Source of the DNA: Plecoglossus altivelis
Lineage: Eukaryota; Chordata; Actinopteri; Osmeriformes; Plecoglossidae
Direction: 5' to 3'
DNA: 64,000 nucleotides
Assembly: GCA_036571765.1 (NCBI GenBank)
Contig: BROE01000010.1
Span: forward strand, 9,240,721-9,304,720
Shown: positions 59,621-64,000 of the stretch, one piece after another
How positions within the stretch are numbered: the stretch's first letter is position 1
How the letters are laid out: each line of letters begins with the position of its first letter
Translations under genes and position numbers: made by a program
The notes under the pieces: model-generated
What the model was told of the DNA's origin: nothing
Seen by the model: the letters and a program-made list of their open reading frames with translations, nothing else
Databases searched by the model: none

Positions 59621-61095
59621 CCCTGCAGGTGTAAACATAATACAACCACACACACACACACGTGCGCGCACACCCAGGGAGCCAAACTGCTGAGCGGATT
59701 TGGGTATCTTCGGCCCCTCTCAACTCCTAACACTCCCCCCCCCCTCCTATTGTCACCTGCTGCTGGGATCTCTAGCAAGTCTAGAGATCGCCCTCTCCAG
59801 CCCGCCGGCAAGTTGGAACACTCAAGCGCCATCTTGTCTCTGTCACCAGCCCGTCCCTGACCTTTGAACTGGGACGGGGGTTAATGAGTTTGTCCAGGCG
59901 GACTGCGTGAACTGTGGGTGAGCCACGGGTGTCATTGAGTGTAGCACGTGAGAAGTCCAGAGTGCGCTAGAACAGGTAGCAGTGCAGTTTCCTCTAACTA
60001 CTTCTAATTAGTTAGATAAGGATCTTCAAGGCACGTTTTGTCCTTTTTCGATCTGTTAAACGGCTGCATCCCAAATAGACACACACACACGCACAGATAT
60101 GATATTCCACAACTTAAAAACAGATGATTGTTATGTAATGTTCTTTGCCCATTCATTGGAATACAAAGGCAGGGAACTGACTGTTAAAGGGGTTTAGTCC
60201 TCATAAATGTCCCGATTCCTTTTTAGAGGCTCAGGTTTGTAGGTCTGTTGAGCATTTTTCCCCATGTGGTGAGTGTGTGGGAAGTCCAGTGACCACTCTT
60301 AAGGACCTAACCCACACAGTTAGCATCACCCTCAGAACCTTCTTGTATTCAATGCTAACTCTGGGAACAGTTTCTCCTCTCGTTTATGGCCTCCAAATAT
60401 ATCAAATTCTCTCTGTTTTCCTTTTTTTTGTACATTTCATGTAAAATGTTAAAGGGATACAAAACAGTATTTTTGTCCTAAAGCTTTGACTTTCTATATC
60501 AAGTGTATATTACTGAAACTTCTGTTAAATTTTTCTGGCGTGTTAGCTAAGCTTGGATTTTTTGGCACTATTGTCCTGTGTATTTTTTACTGTATCCTAT
60601 AGCTAAAGTTACTGCTATTGTACAGCGGTAACTCCCCTTCCCCCCAAACTGTAATACTGCCAATATTAAGATGACAGGGGGATGTGTCTCCTACTTGCAT
60701 GGTTTTTCCTACAAATGGCTGTACCAATCTATTGCTAAATCCGACGACATTTCTGCTTTTTGTATAGTTTGTTATTGAAGTGAATCTATAAAAAAAAAAA
60801 TCAGTATATGAATATATTTTTGCAGAGTATGCATTTGTTTCAACGTGTAATAAGCTGAGAACGTGCGTGTCGTTCATTTCTGGGCGTTGCGTCGGACGGA
60901 CAGGAGCACTCCCATATTGAGTCAGCGGTGGACGGTGCTTACATGTACTGCTAAGTTTTGATATTATTGTTGGTCTTACGGATGTGATCCCTTATGTTGA
61001 GGTTTACCGGCACTTTGTGTGACATTTGCCCCAAATTCTGTGCCTTCCACAGCTTTGATCTTTACTGGATACAATAAAGTCTTATTGCTACTTTA
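59621..61095 (+). other. etv5 3' UTR
   Basis: Non-coding sequence from the stop to just past an AATAAA at 61073-61078. It includes a short CA repeat near 59,649-59,660. The extent is inferred from the signal. Confidence 0.65.
61073..61078 (+). terminator. Polyadenylation signal (etv5)
   Basis: AATAAA in the context GGATACAATAAAGTC, about 1.45 kb beyond the stop. Confidence 0.65.
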
Positions 61096-61099
61096 ATTT

Positions 61100-64000
61100 C
61101 GTCCCTGGCAAGTCTCGTGTTCATAACTCAAAATGGTCAACAGAATACTTTTTTTTTTGTTCACCTTGCAATGTTACTCGATTGACAATCAAAGCGCTAA
61201 CCACGCTTCTGTAAGTGGGTCACACTCATTCCTTACATGGCCAAGAACTAACCTAGTTCTTCCACCGGGCTGAAAGAGAGAGCTGTTCCTCTCCTTCTCC
61301 ACTTCACTGTGAGTGTCTCTCTGCCTGGTCACTGTCAGTGGGGTATTAACTGTAAAGCCCTGCTGATGGCCCTGATCTACTTACCCAGAACACAGTGGAC
61401 ATACTTTAGACTGATCACTTGGCTCCATAGCATCATGGAAACAGACAATCCTCTCCCTAAGGCACACGCACACAAATACACTGATCTGGTTACCCATTCA
61501 GGTGACTCACTTGGAATAGTGTACTCACTTGCTGGATTAGGTAATCTGGACAGATATGTGCTACACATTTGTCTGATGACAAACCCCTTTGGATGAGGGG
61601 ATGAAAGGAGGTGGATTCATCTAGGGTTCACACCTTGTACACAGGTCATGAACCTAGTTTTTCTGTTTCATTATCCTCAATTTTTAACTAACACAGCATT
61701 GAAAAAGACAATCCTACAATATGAAACATGGTTCAATACTGAAAGGTTGTTCTGCTGAAGACAATATGGCCCAGTTTCCCAGACATGGATTAATCTTAGT
61801 CCTAAAGGAATAGAACAATTCAATGAAGATATACAATGAAAAACATGATGATCTAGAACTTGGCTTAATCCGTGTCTGGGAAACTTGGTCCAAGTATCAC
61901 AAAACATTTGGACAATTATTGCTTTTGTCCATGAAATGCAGTATTTGAGCCTGCAACATTTGCATCTACGGTTGACTGATCTAACGCGGAGCTAAACCTA
62001 CCCTAATCTGTTAATTATAAATACAATCATTCTTCCCATTATTTTAACCTATGATATCTAAAGAAACAATCAGACTTCAAAGGGTTAATGTGAAGGTTTT
62101 CTTTTTTTTCCCGATTAACAGCGTCATCGTGTGGATGGTTTTTGCCTGTGCAAGGAACCTTAAACCAAACAAAAACTCAGAGTAAAGGCGCATAAAAGAA
62201 TGAGTACTGCCATGCTGAGGATGTTTACTGACTAGTACTGCTAGTATTACTACAAATGTTTCTACAATCGATTGAAGTATTTCACTCACTAGGGACAGAC
62301 GGAAAATGAATTGACTACCAGTCGACAAAAATGACCCCTTTGTAAAGATTTGGGAATCGAGACAAGGGTGTTATTTATGCTGTGCGTGACGATTGAACAT
62401 TGTACCTCTAAAATAAGTTTTGGTTGTTTAGTCAGACCTAATGTGTCACGTCCGTGGTCCTGCCAAAGTTTGATGACACACGGCAGAGAACGCTCTAGAA
62501 TGAACACAAAGCAAATAAAATGGAATGGGCTATGAGGCTCATTTGTAGAACGACTCTTTTTATTTTGTAAAAGAAAACTTTAAGTCACTTCTAGTTTTGC
62601 CTTTGACACAATCATCTCCCAGTTCACATTTTTTTTCTTTAATTCGTTTTAAAAATTAAAATGGAACATTATGCATGCAATACCGCATTAGCCGTTTACT
62701 TTTCGTCTTCCACAAAAAAAGAAAAAGAACACAAATTCCCTTCGAGTTCTGATGAAGCTGCTTGGAAAAGAGTGGACGTTGGGAGAAGCCACAGCATGAA
62801 GCGATGTACACGGTTGCGGTTGCATAGTACATGGATTTCCTCATTTAAAACAGCATGCCTTTTGTATTGCACATAACTGAAACTTTGTATACTGAAACTT
62901 TGTGTTGTCTCAAGTGTCCCACAAGGGTCATCGTCATTTCAATGCGAGCACAAGTATACAGCAAATAGCATCTCTCAAAGACATTATTTACATTTATGTA
63001 TTTATTATAAAAATAATCACCAGCAAAGATTTGTCTATTACTTTTTCTATATCGGGATAAATGTTTGTCTTTTTTGTACATTTTTTTCACCAAAGAAAAA
63101 ATCTTTTAAAATGTTTTCTGGTCTCTGGTCAGGAAGGAACCCATGTTTCTGAAAAAAATCTATTTATCATGAAACTTAATTGAGAGACAAAACTTTGGCC
63201 TCTTACTTTTTATAATAAGTCTAAATAAAAATACAGGAACAGACACTTATTTAGAACCATTTTAGCGATGGAAAATGATATCTACACCATTCAAAAAACA
63301 ATGTCTTTTACCTTTTGAAATGTCCCATATTCAGTACATTTTCAGGGAAAAGATTGGGGGGTCAATTTTGTTTCAATTCAAGCTCAAGATGAAGTGAACA
63401 TTTAATTAATGAATTCAGTAGAATAGTTCCCTAATAGAAAATGGTGGACAATATTCCCTTTTTTTCGAATAAAGAGAGGGAGCTGACCTATAGGTTGCAC
63501 TGAGCGACACTGTGTACACCTCTCTGTCCAGACAACTCTCATCACCTGGTCTGGAAGGAGGTGAAAGTTGGTCTAAAAAAATCCCTCTGATTGTCTCAAG
63601 CAGCCGAGCGGAATCTTGGTTCATTTGTTTGTTTTTTTGTGTGGTTTTTTTTTTGTTAATGAACGGTGGCTCCCCATTCAATCAGTCAACCAATGCTATT
63701 TTGGCATGAGTCACAATATTACAGAGAAGCATGCTCATAAACAACAGCATATGTAATTGTATTCTTTTTTTCTGCAATCTTTTGTTTTCAGTCAGTGAAC
63801 AAACTAGAAAGAGACATAGACATGGGCAAGGAAATCAACTGGTTCTTGAAAAATCAGTGCCCTGACCAGACTTATATATTTGGAGCTATATCACAAACCC
63901 TACTGTTTCGAGGTTCATTCTTGTTTTTAAGGCACCACCTTCCTCTGGTGCTACAAAAGTCACTACAGTACATCAACTCTATTTGAAGGAATTAAATACA
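61100..64000. other. Right flank without a supported gene
   Basis: AT-rich DNA with one foldback element (61,768-61,891). The stretch from about 62,540 on has several T-runs and minus-strand AATAAA-like words and could be 3' UTR of a minus-strand neighbour, but no coding exon is present to confirm it. Confidence 0.45.
61768..61891. mobile_element. Foldback (MITE-like) element
   Basis: The left arm (61768-61805, CCCAGTTTCCCAGACATGGA...) and the right arm (61854-61891, ending CCGTGTCTGGGAAACTTGG) are imperfect inverted copies about 38 bp long, with roughly a 48-bp spacer. The arm words (GTTTCCCAGACA, GGATTAAT) are those of a palindromic repeat found widely in fish genomes, recalled from memory. 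No coding capacity, so it would be non-autonomous. Target-site duplications are not evident. Confidence 0.65.

Noticed and set aside
59244..59723. 159-codon minus-strand frame over etv5 exon 12
   Set aside because: Antisense shadow of the conserved ETS-domain exon and the CA repeat in the 3' UTR.
1..64000. CRISPR arrays, bacterial operons, tRNA or rRNA genes
   Set aside because: No regularly spaced repeats or RNA-gene signatures were seen; the DNA is clearly vertebrate nuclear.

Overview
The window looks like nuclear DNA of a ray-finned (teleost) fish. Genes are split into many short exons by small GT-AG introns, CA/GA microsatellites and AT-rich spacers are abundant, and there is a tandem array of methionine-rich gamma-M crystallins, a lens protein class typical of aquatic vertebrates. 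The species cannot be named from sequence alone. Retention of boule (boll), reported missing from zebrafish, argues for a teleost outside that lineage.

Layout: (1) 1-13,100 has no gene I can support; it holds microsatellites, purine/pyrimidine tracts, one decayed dispersed repeat and some complex-sequence blocks that may be regulatory. (2) 13,304-16,644 (+) is boll, a DAZ-family germline RNA-binding protein; its 3' UTR runs to about 18,500. (3) 19,541-21,809 (-) is mob4 (phocein), complete in eight coding exons at 225 aa, convergent with boll. (4) 22,641-45,389 is a gamma-crystallin cluster of ten intact-looking three-exon genes and one pseudogene. Gamma-S-like genes lie at both ends (22.6 kb and 44.5 kb) and gamma-M genes lie between them, in the order + + + - - - - + - (pseudogene +) +. 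(5) 45,400-54,850 is gene-poor and probably holds the upstream regulatory DNA of etv5. (6) 54,962-59,620 (+) is etv5, a PEA3-subfamily ETS factor, reconstructed in twelve coding exons (515 aa), with a 3' UTR to about 61,090. (7) 61,100-64,000 has no supported gene but contains a clear foldback (MITE-like) element.

The genes fall into three functional groups: germline RNA control (boll), a STRIPAK/Hippo-type signalling adaptor (mob4), and lens structural proteins plus an FGF-responsive transcription factor (etv5). Every crystallin gene follows one plan: a TATA-like box 40-80 bp before the ATG, a tiny first exon coding 3-5 residues, one exon per double-Greek-key domain, phase-0 introns, and a polyadenylation signal close to the stop. 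The most notable signals are sharp patches of near-identity between different gamma-M genes that stop at or inside exons (gene conversion), a recurrent indel at one loop of the N-terminal domain, one gamma-M copy (40,151-41,186) that is a mosaic with lost cysteines and a lengthened C-terminus, and a join of genes that in human lie on 2q33 (BOLL, MOB4) and 3q27 (CRYGS, ETV5).
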